From assembly GCA_027488975.1 (NCBI GenBank), contig JAIYAQ010000037.1:40382-104381 (forward strand): 64,000 nucleotides of DNA, written 5' to 3'. The notes under the pieces were generated by a model that was given only the letters and a program-made list of their open reading frames with translations, did not search any database and was not told the DNA's origin. The stretch comes from Cyanobium sp. E1_MAG_00006 (GTDB lineage: Bacteria; Cyanobacteriota; Cyanobacteriia; PCC-6307; Cyanobiaceae). A program made the translations under genes and the position numbers. Of the stretch, positions 13,653 to 23,308 are shown piece by piece (the first letter of the stretch is position 1; each line of letters starts with the position of its first letter).

Positions 13653-14198
13653 GTGAGCATTTTTGTTGGAAATCTCCCCTTCCGTGCTGAGAAGGAGGAT
13701 GTTGCTGAGCTGTTCTCGCCCTTCGGTGATGTGGCGAACTGCTCTTTGCCCCTGGAGCGCGACACCGGCCGCAAACGCGGCTTCGCCTTCGTGGAGATGG
13801 CGGATGACGACAGTGAGAACCGTGCCATCGCGGCCCTGCAGGGCGCCGAGCTGATGGGCCGCCCGCTGCGCATCAACAAGGCCGAGCCCCGCACCGGCGG
13901 TGGCGGTGGTGGCGCCGGTGGCCCTCGCCGCGGTGGCGGTGGTTACGGCGGCGGCGGTGGCGGCTACTCCGGTGGCGGTGGTGGTTACGGCGGTGGAGGT
14001 GGTGGCTACTCCGGTGGTGGCGGTGCCGCTACCCCTTCCGCTGAGCGTGGCTCCGGAGCCCGTGGCTGGGAAGACCGCAGCTATGGCGGTGGCGGCGGTG
14101 GCGACAGCTTTGGCGAGGCCCGCAGTCGTCGGCGACGCAGCAGCGGGGGTGACAGCGCGGGAGACGCTTACGGCGGTTACAGCGGCGCTGAGGACTGA
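13653..14198 (+). CDS. Glycine-rich RRM RNA-binding protein (Rbp family)
   Basis: 181 residues from a GTG start. A single RNA recognition motif fills residues 1-80: RNP2 is SIFVGNLPF and RNP1 is KRGFAFVEM. The rest is a Gly/Tyr/Ser-rich tail with two near-identical repeat blocks (see the repeat at 13932-14012) and an Arg/Ser end. Cyanobacterial Rbp proteins are RNA-binding proteins often induced by cold, and some localise photosynthesis mRNAs to the thylakoid; which subtype this is cannot be told. The 103-base upstream gap would hold its promoter and a leader. Confidence 0.93.
   Translation: MSIFVGNLPFRAEKEDVAELFSPFGDVANCSLPLERDTGRKRGFAFVEMADDDSENRAIAALQGAELMGRPLRINKAEPRTGGGGGGAGGPRRGGGGYGGGGGGYSGGGGGYGGGGGGYSGGGGAATPSAERGSGARGWEDRSYGGGGGGDSFGEARSRRRRSSGGDSAGDAYGGYSGAED
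13932..14012 (+). repeat. In-frame tandem repeat in the RRM protein tail
   Basis: Two adjacent units of 39 and 42 bases (13932-13970 and 13971-14012) each encode a run of glycines, a Tyr, about six glycines and a Tyr-Ser. The second unit has one extra glycine codon. The units differ at several third positions, so the duplication is not fresh. Length variation between strains is likely. Confidence 0.8.
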
Positions 14199-14266
14199 CG
14201 GCTGAGTGCGGACCGCTGCGGACCGCTGTTGAGGGACTGCGTGGGGCGCTGGCTCATGCTGGTGCC

Positions 14267-15343
14267 TCAGAGTCCCCGCTCCTCCAGTTGCTGCGCAGCC
14301 CGCTCAAGGATCTCCGGACCGGCACTGCGCGCGCCGGCCGCCTGGCCGAGATCGCGCCGCCAGTGGCGGGCGCCGCTGACCCCTTCCACCACCTGCACCA
14401 GGTGGCGGGCGATCGCCCAGAGGCGTCCGCCATCACGGCACCAGCGCTCGGCGTAGGGGATGAGGCCTCGCACAATCGTTGAAGCGGTGGCGAGTGGCTG
14501 GTTGTCGTCGCCGAACAGTTCCCTGTCCACCTCAGCCCAGCGCAGGGGATGGTCGTAGACGGCGCGGCCCACCATCACGCCATCGATCAGGGTCAGCTGC
14601 TGCCGGCAGGCGTCCAGATCCTGCAGGCCGCCGTTCAGTTCGATGGTGAGCTGCGGTCGATCCCGCTTGAGCTGCTGCACCAGCTCGTGGCGCAGGGGAG
14701 GAATGGTGCGATTTTGCTTTGGATCGAGTCCCTCCAGCCAGGCCTTGCGCGCATGCACGCTGAAGCGGCGGGCGCCGGCATCGGCCAGGGTGTCCACGAA
14801 GGCCAGCAGCTCGGCGTAGGAGTCGCGCTCGTCGATGCCGATGCGGTGCTTCACCGTCACCGGCAGGGGGCTGGCCTCCGCCATGGCGGCGATGCAGCGG
14901 GCCACCACCGCCGGCTCCGCCATCAGGCAGGCGCCGAAGCGCCCCTTCTGCACCTTCTCACTGGGGCAGCCCACGTTGAGGTTCACTTCGTCGTAACCGC
15001 GATCCGCCGCGATCCGCGTGGCCTCCGCCAGCAGCCCCGGGTCGTCACCCCCCAGCTGCAGGGCCACGGGATGCTCGATCGGGTCGAAGCCGATCAGCCG
15101 CTCGAGCCGTTGCTGAGCCCGTTGATCGCCGCCCGCGCCGGCCAGCCGGCAGTGGTGCAAGGCCTGGGCCACCACCATCTCGCTGTAGAGCAGGCTGCGG
15201 CGGCTGATCTGGCGGAACAGCACCCGGAAGTGCCGATCGGTGTAATCCAGCATCGGCGCCACACTGAAGCGGTGGGCTCCTGCCGGAGCGGCCGCGGCCG
15301 GCTTGGCCGGGGTGGCAGGGTTCTGGGGCTGGATGGCGACCAT
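14267..15343 (-). CDS. dusA: tRNA-dihydrouridine synthase A
   Basis: 358 residues. Dus enzymes use FMN and NADPH to reduce uridines in the tRNA D-loop. Visible motifs are APMLDYTDRHFR near residue 30, NLNVGCPSEKVQKGRFGACLM with the catalytic Cys of GACLM, VKHRIGID and the FMN-binding ELNGGLQDL and DGVMVGRAVYDHP blocks. These fit the DusA subgroup. The 69-base gap to the RRM gene is convergent. The first about 20 residues are Ala/Pro-rich and a slightly later start is possible. Confidence 0.94.
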   Translation of the reverse strand: MVAIQPQNPATPAKPAAAAPAGAHRFSVAPMLDYTDRHFRVLFRQISRRSLLYSEMVVAQALHHCRLAGAGGDQRAQQRLERLIGFDPIEHPVALQLGGDDPGLLAEATRIAADRGYDEVNLNVGCPSEKVQKGRFGACLMAEPAVVARCIAAMAEASPLPVTVKHRIGIDERDSYAELLAFVDTLADAGARRFSVHARKAWLEGLDPKQNRTIPPLRHELVQQLKRDRPQLTIELNGGLQDLDACRQQLTLIDGVMVGRAVYDHPLRWAEVDRELFGDDNQPLATASTIVRGLIPYAERWCRDGGRLWAIARHLVQVVEGVSGARHWRRDLGQAAGARSAGPEILERAAQQLEERGL

Positions 15344-15440
15344 CCCCCCATGCTGCCCTCTGCTCCGCCGGCGCCGGTTCTTGCCGCTGCTGTTGCCTCG
15401 CTGTGCTCACCTCGTCGCCTCTCCACTGCTGCGGTTGTTG

Positions 15441-16748
15441 ATGTCCTCGTCCACCCCGTTCTGGAATCTGGTGGTGGCTGGCGGTGGTCCGGCCGGGTTC
15501 ATGGCGGCGATCACCGCTGCTGAAGCCGGCCTGGATCGGGTTCTGCTGCTGGAGAGCACTCCTGAGCCCCTCGGCAAGGTGCGGATCAGCGGTGGTGGCC
15601 GCTGCAACGTGACCCACGCCTGCTGGGATCCGCGTGAGCTGGTGGGCCATTACCCCCGCGGTGGGCGGGCCCTGCGCGGACCGTTCAGTCGCTTCGCCAG
15701 CGGGGATGCGGTCGCCTGGTTCGACGAGCGCGGCCTGGAGCTGGTGGAGGAAGCCGATGGACGCCTGTTTCCGCGCAGCAACCGCTCCAGCTCCGTGATC
15801 CAGACCCTGCGGGAGGCTGCAGGCAGGGCCGGTGTGGTGGTGCAGACGCACACGGCCTTGCAGCGGGCGGAGGCGCTGCCCGCCGGTGGATTCGCCCTGG
15901 CACTCCGGTGCGGCGACGATGCGCCATCCCTGCAGTGTCAGCGTTTGGTGCTGGCCACCGGCAGCCACCCCAGCGGTCGGCGCCTGGCTCAGGCGCTGGG
16001 CCACGGCCTCGTGCCGCCGGTGCCCTCCCTGTTCACCCTGGCCTTTCGGCCCAACCCCCTGCTGGTGCTGGCGGGGGTCAGTCAGGATCCGGTGGGTTTG
16101 GACCTGGAGCTGGAGGATCCCCTGCCCGGGTCAGCCGGGCGTGCTGCGCACACGGCAGGCCTGCCGCGCCGCTTCCGGCAGCAGGGGCCGGTGCTGATCA
16201 CCCACTGGGGCCTGAGCGGTCCGGCCACCCTGCGGCTCACGGCCTTCGCGGCGCGGGCGCTGCACCACGGCGGCTATCACGCAACCCTGCGGCTCGACTG
16301 GAGTGGCGGTCGCTCCCAGGCCGAGCTGGAGCAGTTGTTCGCCCTCTGCCGGCAGGAGCAGGCCCGCCGCCAGCTCAGCAACGCCCGACCCTGGCCCCAG
16401 CTCAGCCGTCGCCTCTGGCTGCATCTGCTCGATCAGCAGGGCGCCGATCCGGAGCTGCGCTGGGCTGATTGGCCACGACGCCAGGAGCGGGCCCTGATCG
16501 CCGCCCTGCGCTCCAGTTGCTACGCCGTGGCCGGGCGGGGACCCTTCGGCGAGGAGTTCGTCACCGCCGGTGGCGTACCCCTGGGTGAAGTGAACCTGGC
16601 CACGATGGAAAGCCGTCAGGTGGCCGGCCTGCATCTGGTTGGGGAGCTGCTCGATGTCGACGGCGTCACCGGCGGCTTCAACTTCCAGCACTGCTGGACC
16701 TCAGGCTGGCTGGCGGGCCAGGCTGTTGCCGCTGCCCGAGGGCATTGA
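15441..16748 (+). CDS. HI0933/YhiN-family FAD-dependent oxidoreductase
   Basis: 435 residues from the ATG at 15441, immediately before the Rossmann motif VVAGGGPAGFMAA; the frame is open upstream but that part overlaps dusA and is not protein-like. The family signature GKVRISGGGRCNVTH is at about residues 45-60 and the C-terminal FAD block reads GELLDVDGVTGGFNFQHCWTSG. The substrate of this flavoprotein family is unknown. It ends two bases before the stop of the convergent pilC. Confidence 0.9.
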   Translation: MSSSTPFWNLVVAGGGPAGFMAAITAAEAGLDRVLLLESTPEPLGKVRISGGGRCNVTHACWDPRELVGHYPRGGRALRGPFSRFASGDAVAWFDERGLELVEEADGRLFPRSNRSSSVIQTLREAAGRAGVVVQTHTALQRAEALPAGGFALALRCGDDAPSLQCQRLVLATGSHPSGRRLAQALGHGLVPPVPSLFTLAFRPNPLLVLAGVSQDPVGLDLELEDPLPGSAGRAAHTAGLPRRFRQQGPVLITHWGLSGPATLRLTAFAARALHHGGYHATLRLDWSGGRSQAELEQLFALCRQEQARRQLSNARPWPQLSRRLWLHLLDQQGADPELRWADWPRRQERALIAALRSSCYAVAGRGPFGEEFVTAGGVPLGEVNLATMESRQVAGLHLVGELLDVDGVTGGFNFQHCWTSGWLAGQAVAAARGH

Positions 16749-16749
16749 A

Positions 16750-18003
16750 CTATCTGATCTTCTCGAACACCGAGAACATCGGCAGGTACATGGCCACCAG
16801 GATGGAGGCCACGATGCCGCCGCAGATCACGATCATGGCTGGCTCCAGCATGGCCGTCATGATCTTGACGGCGGCCTCCACCTCGTCTTCATAGAAATCA
16901 GCCACCTTGGAAAGCATTGCATCCATCTGGCCGGTTTCTTCGCCGATGGATAACATGCTCATGGCGAGCTCAGGAAATACATCTTTGCGTTGAAGAGCCA
17001 GGCTGAGCGGAATCCCTTCCTGGATATCAAGTCTGGAGTTGAGAATCGCATCGGATATGATGGCATTGCCGGCAATTTCGTGAACGATTTCCAGAGACAT
17101 CAGGATCGGCACGCCCGCTCTGGTCAGAGAACTGAAGGTGCGGGAGAACTGCGCTGTTGCGGTTTTGCGCAGCAGATCGCCGAACAGCGGCAGCTTGAGG
17201 ATGATTCCATCAACACGCCGTTTGCCAACTGGTGTGGCGTAGAAGCGTGAGAACAGCACAATGCCGCCAATGATGGCCAGAACCAGAAAAAAGGAGAAGG
17301 GTGATCGCAGCAGTTCGCTTAGATCCACCATTGCCTGTGTGAAGGCGGGCAGATCGGCGCCAAGGCTGTCAAAGATTCCTTCAAATGTTGGAATCAGAAA
17401 GATGGTCATCGCCAGAAAGATGATCACCGCGAGAGACAGCACAGCGATGGGATAGCCCATGGCGCCCTTGATCTGGTTCTGCAACTTGGCATTGCCTTCC
17501 AGCAAGGTGGCCAGACGTTTGAGCGTTTCGTCCAGAACGCCACCGGCTTCACCGGCTTCGATCATGGCGATCATGAGCTTGTCGAACACCTTCGGCCAGC
17601 GGCGCATCGATGTTCCGATGCCTTCCCCCTGGCTCACTTCTTCGGTGATGGCCTGCAGCGCCCGCTTGAACAGCGGCATCTTCTGCTGCTGGGCCATCAG
17701 CGTGAGGCCGCGCACGATCGGCACGCCGGCATCCACCAGGGCAGCCAGCTTGTTGGCGAACAGCGCCTTCTCCTTGACCCCCGGCTTCGCCTCCAGCAGG
17801 CGTGAGAGATCCGCGCTGAAGAGGCTGTTGGCGCTGCCGGCTTTCTTGGTCTTGCTCGGCTCACCTGTGAAGGCCTGCAGGGAGCTAGGGATGATGCCGC
17901 GTTGCCTCAGGCTTCGTCTGGCACTGCCGAGATCGCTGGCCTGTAGCCGGATGTTCCGATTCTGTCCGGATGCTGTGGTGTAACTGGCAGTGAAGGTCGG
18001 CAT
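16750..18003 (-). CDS. pilC: Type IV pilus inner-membrane platform protein PilC
   Basis: 417 residues, GspF/PilC family. It has two homologous cytoplasmic helical domains (about residues 75-195 and 280-400) separated by membrane spans (around 180-210, 230-255 and 385-410). Typical sequences are the QGEGIGTSMRRWPKVFD and EAGEAGGVLDETLKRLA blocks. PilC couples the PilB and PilT motors to pilus assembly and retraction. The gene follows pilT by 19 bases and pilB lies upstream of both, so pilB-pilT-pilC is one leftward operon. This stretch is slightly less GC-rich at the 3' end than its neighbours. Confidence 0.95.
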   Translation of the reverse strand: MPTFTASYTTASGQNRNIRLQASDLGSARRSLRQRGIIPSSLQAFTGEPSKTKKAGSANSLFSADLSRLLEAKPGVKEKALFANKLAALVDAGVPIVRGLTLMAQQQKMPLFKRALQAITEEVSQGEGIGTSMRRWPKVFDKLMIAMIEAGEAGGVLDETLKRLATLLEGNAKLQNQIKGAMGYPIAVLSLAVIIFLAMTIFLIPTFEGIFDSLGADLPAFTQAMVDLSELLRSPFSFFLVLAIIGGIVLFSRFYATPVGKRRVDGIILKLPLFGDLLRKTATAQFSRTFSSLTRAGVPILMSLEIVHEIAGNAIISDAILNSRLDIQEGIPLSLALQRKDVFPELAMSMLSIGEETGQMDAMLSKVADFYEDEVEAAVKIMTAMLEPAMIVICGGIVASILVAMYLPMFSVFEKIR

Positions 18004-18022
18004 CGCGGTTGCTCAGTGCTGG

Positions 18023-19105
18023 TCAGGAGTCATTTCCATCGAGCAGCCGTCCCAGTTCCTCCGGTTTGCCTGCCTTGGCCATCGCTTCGTTACGGCTCAC
18101 GTCGCCCTGCTGCACCAGGTTGGCCAGGGCCCGCTCCAGGGTCTGCATGCCCATCTGGCCGCTCGTCTGGATCTGCGAATACAGCTGGGCGGTCTTGCCC
18201 TCGCGGATCAGGTTGGCGATGGCCGGCGTGTTGATCATGATCTCCTGGGCCATCACCCGCCCGAACTGGCCGGGGGCCGGGTTGAGGCGCTTGCAGAGGG
18301 TCTGCGAGAAGACGCCCACCAGCGAGCTGCTCAGCTGCACCCGGATCTGGGTCTGTTGCACAGGCGGGAACACATCCACCACGCGGTCGACCGTCTGAGC
18401 GGCGGAGCTGGTGTGCAGCGTGCCCAGCACCAGGTGGCCCGTCTCCGCCGCGGTGATGGCCAGCTGAATCGTTTCCAGGTCGCGCATCTCCCCCACCAGG
18501 ATCACGTCCGGGTCTTCGCGCAGTGCAGCGCGCAGGGCCGCGGAGAAGCTGCGGGTGTCCTCGCCAAGCTGCCGCTGGTGGATCAGGCTTTTCTCGTTGC
18601 GGTAGGTGAATTCGATCGGATCCTCGATCGTGAGGATGTGCTCCGAGCGGGTCTGGTTGATGTGCTCCAGCAGCGCCGCCAGCGTGGTGGTCTTGCCGGA
18701 GCCGGTGGGTCCCGTCACCAGGATCAGGCCGCGGGGGCGGTGGCTGGTCTCCTCCACCACCGGCGGCAGATCCAGGGCCTTGAGGGTGGGAATCGAGTTG
18801 CCAAGGGCCCGCAGGCAGGCGGCGTAGGTGTTGCGCTGCCGGTAGACGTTGACGCGGAAGCGGGCGACCCCCCTGAGGCCATAGGCGCAGTCGAGTTCCC
18901 AGGTCTGCTCCAGCTGTTTGCGCTGGGCATTGTTGATCATCGAGAAGATCAGCCGGTTGCAGGCGTCCTCGCTGAGTTTGTCCTCGCGCATCGGCCGCAG
19001 GCCGCCGCTGAACCGTCCGTAGGGAGGTTGGCCGGCCGCCAGATGCAGATCACTGCCGCCCTCCTTCACCAGTTCCTCCATCAGGTCCTCGATCTGGAGG
19101 TCCAT
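18023..19105 (-). CDS. pilT: Pilus retraction ATPase PilT
   Basis: 360 residues. PilT is the hexameric ATPase that powers pilus retraction. It shows an N-terminal PAS-like fold, Walker A GPTGSGKTTTLAALL, the Asp box ILTIEDPIE, Walker B DVILVGEMRDLET, the His box GHLVLGTLHT and the PilT-specific motif AIANLIREGKTAQ (usually AIRNLIREGK in homologues). It sits between pilB and pilC. Confidence 0.96.
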   Translation of the reverse strand: MDLQIEDLMEELVKEGGSDLHLAAGQPPYGRFSGGLRPMREDKLSEDACNRLIFSMINNAQRKQLEQTWELDCAYGLRGVARFRVNVYRQRNTYAACLRALGNSIPTLKALDLPPVVEETSHRPRGLILVTGPTGSGKTTTLAALLEHINQTRSEHILTIEDPIEFTYRNEKSLIHQRQLGEDTRSFSAALRAALREDPDVILVGEMRDLETIQLAITAAETGHLVLGTLHTSSAAQTVDRVVDVFPPVQQTQIRVQLSSSLVGVFSQTLCKRLNPAPGQFGRVMAQEIMINTPAIANLIREGKTAQLYSQIQTSGQMGMQTLERALANLVQQGDVSRNEAMAKAGKPEELGRLLDGNDS

Positions 19106-19175
19106 GGTCTGCGTGATCGTCCAGGCGTCTGTTGAGTCTGCGGCCGCTGGCCCGGCAAAGCAACAGGTTGCGGTT

Positions 19176-21041
19176 TCAGCCGATCCCTCGTGGCGTCAGG
19201 CAATACGGGCATTCCAGCCACTCATCCTCCAGGCCGGCGCCGCACCCCTGGCAGCTGATCGTGTGCAGCGCCTTGGCCCGCCGCTCCGATTCCAGGCCTG
19301 AATCCGTAAGGATCATCCGCTCCACCTCCTCGAGGGTGGTCCGGCCCTGCCGCACCAGATCCAGGCTGTAGCCGAGCAGGGTTTTCATGCCTGATTCCAC
19401 GGCAAGCTTGCGGATCTTCTCGGTGGTGGCCTTCTGGGCGATCGCGGTGGTGAGGGCTTCGTTGAGCCGCAGCACCTCATAGACACCGATCCGGCCCTTG
19501 TAGCCCAGTCCCTGGCAGGTCGGGCAGCCTGCGCCGCGGCTGTTGCGCTTGGCCTTGTAGAAGGTGATGGTCTGCTCTCGGCTGGCCAGCAGGCCGAAGC
19601 GTCCCAGCTCCGCTTCGCTGGGCTTGTAGGCCACGCGGCAGTCGGGGCAGACGCGGCGCAGAAGGCGCTGCGACACGATTCCGAGCAGGGAGGCGCTCAC
19701 CATGAACGGCTCCACACCCATCTCGGTCAGACGGGCGATGGCGCTCGGGGCATCGTTGCAGTGCAGGGTGGTGAGCACCAGGTGACCGGTCAGTGCTGCC
19801 TCGATGGCGGTCTTGGCGGTCTCCTCGTCGCGGGTTTCCCCCACCAGCAGCACATCCGGGTCCTGTCGCATGAAGGCGCGCAGGGCCATGGAGAAGTCGT
19901 AGCCCTTGTCGCGGTTCACCTGGGTCTGGGAGATGCCCTTGAGGGAGTACTCAATCGGGTCCTCCACTGTGGAGATGTTCACCCCCGGGCTGTTGCGTTC
20001 CGCCAGGAGCGAATAGAGCGTGGTGCTCTTGCCGGAGCCGGTCGGGCCGGTCACCAGTACCATGCCGAATGGCTTGGACCCCATGTCGCGGACCGTCGCC
20101 AGTGCCATCGGGTCGGAGATCAGCTTGTCGAGGCCGAGGTGGGTGGCGCCGCTGTCCAGCAGACGCATGCACACCTTCTCGCCGTAACGGGTCGGCAGGG
20201 TGCTGACCCGCAGATCAAACAGCCGGCCCTGGTAGCGACGTCGGATCCGGCCGTCCTGGGGCATCCGCCGCTCGGCGATGTCCAGGTCGGCGATGATCTT
20301 CACCCGTGAGGTGACGGCCGGGATCAGATTCTTCGGCAGCCTTTCAATCGGCTCGAGCACGCCGTCCTGGCGGAAGCGGATCAGCAGTCCGTCCTCCTGG
20401 GGTTCCATGTGGATGTCACTCGCGCCGCGGCTGAGGGCGTGCACGAGCACCTTGTCCACCAGGGTCACCACAGGGGAGGAGGTGGAGGCGTTGAGGTTCT
20501 TCTCCACATCGATGTCGGAGAAGTCCTCGTCGGCCACCTCCTCGAGCGGGCCGCTGAGCTGGAGGTCGTCCACCAGGGAGGGCCGGATCCTCTCGGCTGC
20601 CTCAACCGGATCGAGAGGCTCGTCGTCTTCCTCCTCGGCCTCTTTCACAGGATTGTCTTGATCGGCGCCCTCGGTCTGCGCTGCCTCCAGGTCCGCTGCT
20701 GTGCGATTTAGCTCCGCCTCGATGTCGCCCTGGAGGGCCAGTCGCAGGGCCAGGTTCAGGCCCGCTGTAGCACCGAGCTCCAGAAATGCCTGGCGCTGCG
20801 CCTGGCTCCACTGGGTCGGCACGGCCACCGTCAGGGTTGCGTCATCTCGTCGCGTTGGCAGACAGCCCAGCTGACGGCATTGGTCCTTGCTGAACCGGTC
20901 GCTCCAGTTCCAGCGCGCAGCACCGGCTTCAGTCAGATCCTCCGCGGAGAGCACCACTTCACCCAGCAGCAGTTCCACCTCCAGCCGCTGCTGGGCTGCG
21001 GTGATCGCGGGAGGAACAGGACGGCTTGGGGTGAGGGTCAT
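19176..21041 (-). CDS. pilB: Pilus extension ATPase PilB with C-terminal zinc ribbon
   Basis: 621 residues from the ATG at 21041 (MTLTPSRP). A longer frame reaches 21218 but would overlap the divergent grpE start, so the shorter start is preferred. The N-terminal GspE_N-type domain (about residues 20-110) is followed by an acidic linker. The ATPase core has [14 protein letters not shown], Walker [16 protein letters not shown], Asp box STVEDPIE, Walker [14 protein letters not shown] and His box LTTLHCNDA. The zinc tetracysteine is CPDC with CPTC (in [17 protein letters not shown]). A further CQGC/CPYC pair sits at the extreme C terminus. PilB drives pilus assembly. Confidence 0.95.
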   Translation of the reverse strand: MTLTPSRPVPPAITAAQQRLEVELLLGEVVLSAEDLTEAGAARWNWSDRFSKDQCRQLGCLPTRRDDATLTVAVPTQWSQAQRQAFLELGATAGLNLALRLALQGDIEAELNRTAADLEAAQTEGADQDNPVKEAEEEDDEPLDPVEAAERIRPSLVDDLQLSGPLEEVADEDFSDIDVEKNLNASTSSPVVTLVDKVLVHALSRGASDIHMEPQEDGLLIRFRQDGVLEPIERLPKNLIPAVTSRVKIIADLDIAERRMPQDGRIRRRYQGRLFDLRVSTLPTRYGEKVCMRLLDSGATHLGLDKLISDPMALATVRDMGSKPFGMVLVTGPTGSGKSTTLYSLLAERNSPGVNISTVEDPIEYSLKGISQTQVNRDKGYDFSMALRAFMRQDPDVLLVGETRDEETAKTAIEAALTGHLVLTTLHCNDAPSAIARLTEMGVEPFMVSASLLGIVSQRLLRRVCPDCRVAYKPSEAELGRFGLLASREQTITFYKAKRNSRGAGCPTCQGLGYKGRIGVYEVLRLNEALTTAIAQKATTEKIRKLAVESGMKTLLGYSLDLVRQGRTTLEEVERMILTDSGLESERRAKALHTISCQGCGAGLEDEWLECPYCLTPRGIG

Positions 21042-21156
21042 CGCCGGGCGCCGGCAGCTGGCTCCGAAGTGGGCTCTGAGGTGCGGGCTTCCGCCAATTG
21101 TGAGGAGGAACCCCTTCAGAGGAACATGTTTACAGCAATTCTCCGGTTCGGACAGC

Positions 21157-21900
21157 ATGAGCGGCGAGACCACCCCGTTCCCCATGGACTCCGCCGAGGA
21201 CAGGTCCGAGGCCAGCACACAGGCCAGAAGCGAGGCTGCCGCTGAGGCCGCCGGTGTGGATGCGGATGTTCAGGACAGCCCCGCATCGCAGGCCTCAGCT
21301 CCGGAGGTCGCCGCGGTGCCTGACCCCACCGAATCTGCCCAGGTGAGTGATCCGCCGGAACGCCTCCGGCAACTGGAGGGCGAGCTGGAGTCTCTGCGCA
21401 GCGAGCATGAGGCCCTGCGCAGTCAGTACATGCGCATCGCCGCCGACTTCGACAACTTCCGCAAGCGCCAGAGCCGCGACCAGGAGGATCAGCGCCTGCA
21501 GATCGCCTGCTCCACCCTCAGCGAGATCCTGCCGGTGGTGGACAACTTCGAGCGGGCCCGCCAGCAGCTGGATCCTCAGGCCGAGGAGGCCCAGACCATC
21601 CATCGCAGCTACCAGGGGCTCTACAAGCAGCTGGTTGAGGTCTTCAAGCAGCTGGGCGTTTCGCCGATGCGGGTGGAGGGAGAGGCCTTCGACCCCAGCC
21701 TGCACGAGGCGGTGCTGCGCGAGCCCAGCGAGGAACACGAGGAGGATGTGGTGATCGCGGAGCTGCAGCGCGGCTATCACCTCAACGGCCGTGTGCTGCG
21801 CCATGCCCTGGTGAAGGTGTCGATGGGGCCCGGTCGTGGCGGGGCCGGCGGGGATTCCATGCCCCCGGTTGATCCGGAGCCCGCTGAGCACGGGGCCTGA
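21157..21900 (+). CDS. grpE: Nucleotide exchange factor GrpE
   Basis: 247 residues from the ATG at 21157 (MSGETTPFP). GrpE releases ADP from DnaK. An acidic, Ala/Ser-rich N-terminal tail (about 75 residues) leads into the long coiled-coil helix ([28 protein letters not shown] heptads). The signature [15 protein letters not shown] and the C-terminal beta domain ending [17 protein letters not shown] follow. dnaJ begins three bases after its stop region, so the two are co-translated. dnaK is not in the window. Confidence 0.97.
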   Translation: MSGETTPFPMDSAEDRSEASTQARSEAAAEAAGVDADVQDSPASQASAPEVAAVPDPTESAQVSDPPERLRQLEGELESLRSEHEALRSQYMRIAADFDNFRKRQSRDQEDQRLQIACSTLSEILPVVDNFERARQQLDPQAEEAQTIHRSYQGLYKQLVEVFKQLGVSPMRVEGEAFDPSLHEAVLREPSEEHEEDVVIAELQRGYHLNGRVLRHALVKVSMGPGRGGAGGDSMPPVDPEPAEHGA

Positions 21901-21903
21901 TCG

Positions 21904-23031
21904 ATGGCCGACTACTACGACCTGCTGGGTGTGGCGCGCGACGCCGATGCCGACACCCTCAAGCGGGCCTATCGCCGTCTGGCGCGGCAGTACCACCCCG
22001 ACATCAACAAGGAACCGGGCGCTGAGGACAGGTTCAAGGAGATCGGCCGGGCCTACGAGGTGCTCAGCGATCCTCAGACTCGCTCCCGTTACGACCAGTT
22101 CGGCGAAGCCGGCCTGGGCGGCGGCGGCGGCATGCCGGACATGGGCGATATGGGGGGATTCGCCGATCTGTTCGAAACCTTCTTCAGCGGTTTCGGCGGG
22201 GGCCCAGCCGGCTCCGGTGGCGCCGGCGCCCGCCGTCGCGGACCCCGCCAGGGGGATGACCTCCGCTTCGACCTGACGATCAGCTTCAGCGAGGCCGTGT
22301 TCGGCCAGGAGAAGGAGATCCAGATCCGCCACCTGGAAACCTGCAGCACGTGCAGTGGTTCCGGCGCGAAAAGCGGCAGCGGTCCCACCAGCTGTGGCAC
22401 CTGCGGCGGCGCTGGTCAGGTGCGCCGCGCCACCCGGACCCCCTTCGGCAGCTTCACCCAGGTGGCCCCCTGCCCCACCTGCGAGGGCACAGGCCAGGTG
22501 ATCGCCGATCCCTGCTCCGCCTGCGGCGGCCAGGGGTTGCAGCAGGTGCGCAAGAAACTGCGGATCAACATCCCCGCCGGCGTGGATTCCGGCACCCGGC
22601 TACGGGTCGCCAGCGAGGGCAATGCCGGCCAGCGGGGCGGCCCCGCTGGCGATCTCTACGTGTTCCTCACGGTGCAGTCACACCCGACCCTGCGGCGCGA
22701 TGGCATCAACATCCACGCGGAGGTCACCATCAACTACCTCCAGGCGATCCTCGGCGACACGATCGAGGTGGAAACCGTGGAGGGTCCGGCTCAGCTGGAG
22801 ATCCCGGCTGGCACCCAGCCCGGCGCTGTGCTCACCCTGAATGGCAAGGGCGTGCCCAGGCTCGGTAACCCGGTGGCGCGCGGCAACCAGCTGATCAGCA
22901 TCAAGGTGCAGCTGCCCACCAAGCTCAACGGCGAGGAGCGGGAGCTGCTGGAGCAGCTGGCAGGCCACCACAGTGCCCGCGGCCAAAAACACCCACACAA
23001 GAGCGGGCTGTTCGGCGGCCTGTTCGGCTGA
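21904..23031 (+). CDS. dnaJ: Chaperone DnaJ
   Basis: 375 residues. The J domain (1-70) contains the HPD motif in YHPDINKE. A Gly-rich segment (about 75-115) includes repeated GGGG and FSGFGGG. The zinc domain has four CxxCxGxG-type modules: [24 protein letters not shown] and [10 protein letters not shown]-terminal substrate-binding domain completes a full type I DnaJ. It stimulates DnaK ATPase and delivers unfolded clients. The gene follows grpE closely and is followed 10 bases later by a TusA-like gene, forming a four-gene rightward row ending with rsgA. Confidence 0.97.
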   Translation: MADYYDLLGVARDADADTLKRAYRRLARQYHPDINKEPGAEDRFKEIGRAYEVLSDPQTRSRYDQFGEAGLGGGGGMPDMGDMGGFADLFETFFSGFGGGPAGSGGAGARRRGPRQGDDLRFDLTISFSEAVFGQEKEIQIRHLETCSTCSGSGAKSGSGPTSCGTCGGAGQVRRATRTPFGSFTQVAPCPTCEGTGQVIADPCSACGGQGLQQVRKKLRINIPAGVDSGTRLRVASEGNAGQRGGPAGDLYVFLTVQSHPTLRRDGINIHAEVTINYLQAILGDTIEVETVEGPAQLEIPAGTQPGAVLTLNGKGVPRLGNPVARGNQLISIKVQLPTKLNGEERELLEQLAGHHSARGQKHPHKSGLFGGLFG

Positions 23032-23041
23032 GGACCTCCGC

Positions 23042-23308
23042 TTGAGCACCCCGTCTGCCCATCCGCCCAGCTCGGGCGCCGCTGGCGAAACCAGTCTTGA
23101 TCTGCGCGGCACCCCCTGCCCGCTCAACTACATCCGCAGCAAGCTGGCCCTGGAGAAACTGGAGACCGGTGCCTGGCTGCAGGTGGAGCTGGATGCCGGC
23201 GAACCGGAGCACATGGTGATGGCCGGCCTGCGCGATGCAGGCCATCGGGTGGAGCGGGAGCCGCTGGAGCCGGGGATCGTGCGGTTGCGCATCCGCCGGG
23301 ATGGCTGA
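23042..23308 (+). CDS. TusA/SirA-family small protein (CPxN variant)
   Basis: 88 residues from a TTG start 10 bases after dnaJ; an in-frame upstream GTG/ATG would lie inside dnaJ. The fold signature is SLDLRGTPCPLNYIRSKLALEKL followed by GxWLQVELDAGEPEHMV, the beta-alpha-beta layout of TusA-like sulfur carriers. The classic motif is CPxP; here it is CPLN. TusA proteins relay persulfide sulfur, for example in tRNA thiolation, but this variant's role is not known. It overlaps the rsgA start by eight bases, so translation is coupled. Confidence 0.85.
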   Translation: MSTPSAHPPSSGAAGETSLDLRGTPCPLNYIRSKLALEKLETGAWLQVELDAGEPEHMVMAGLRDAGHRVEREPLEPGIVRLRIRRDG

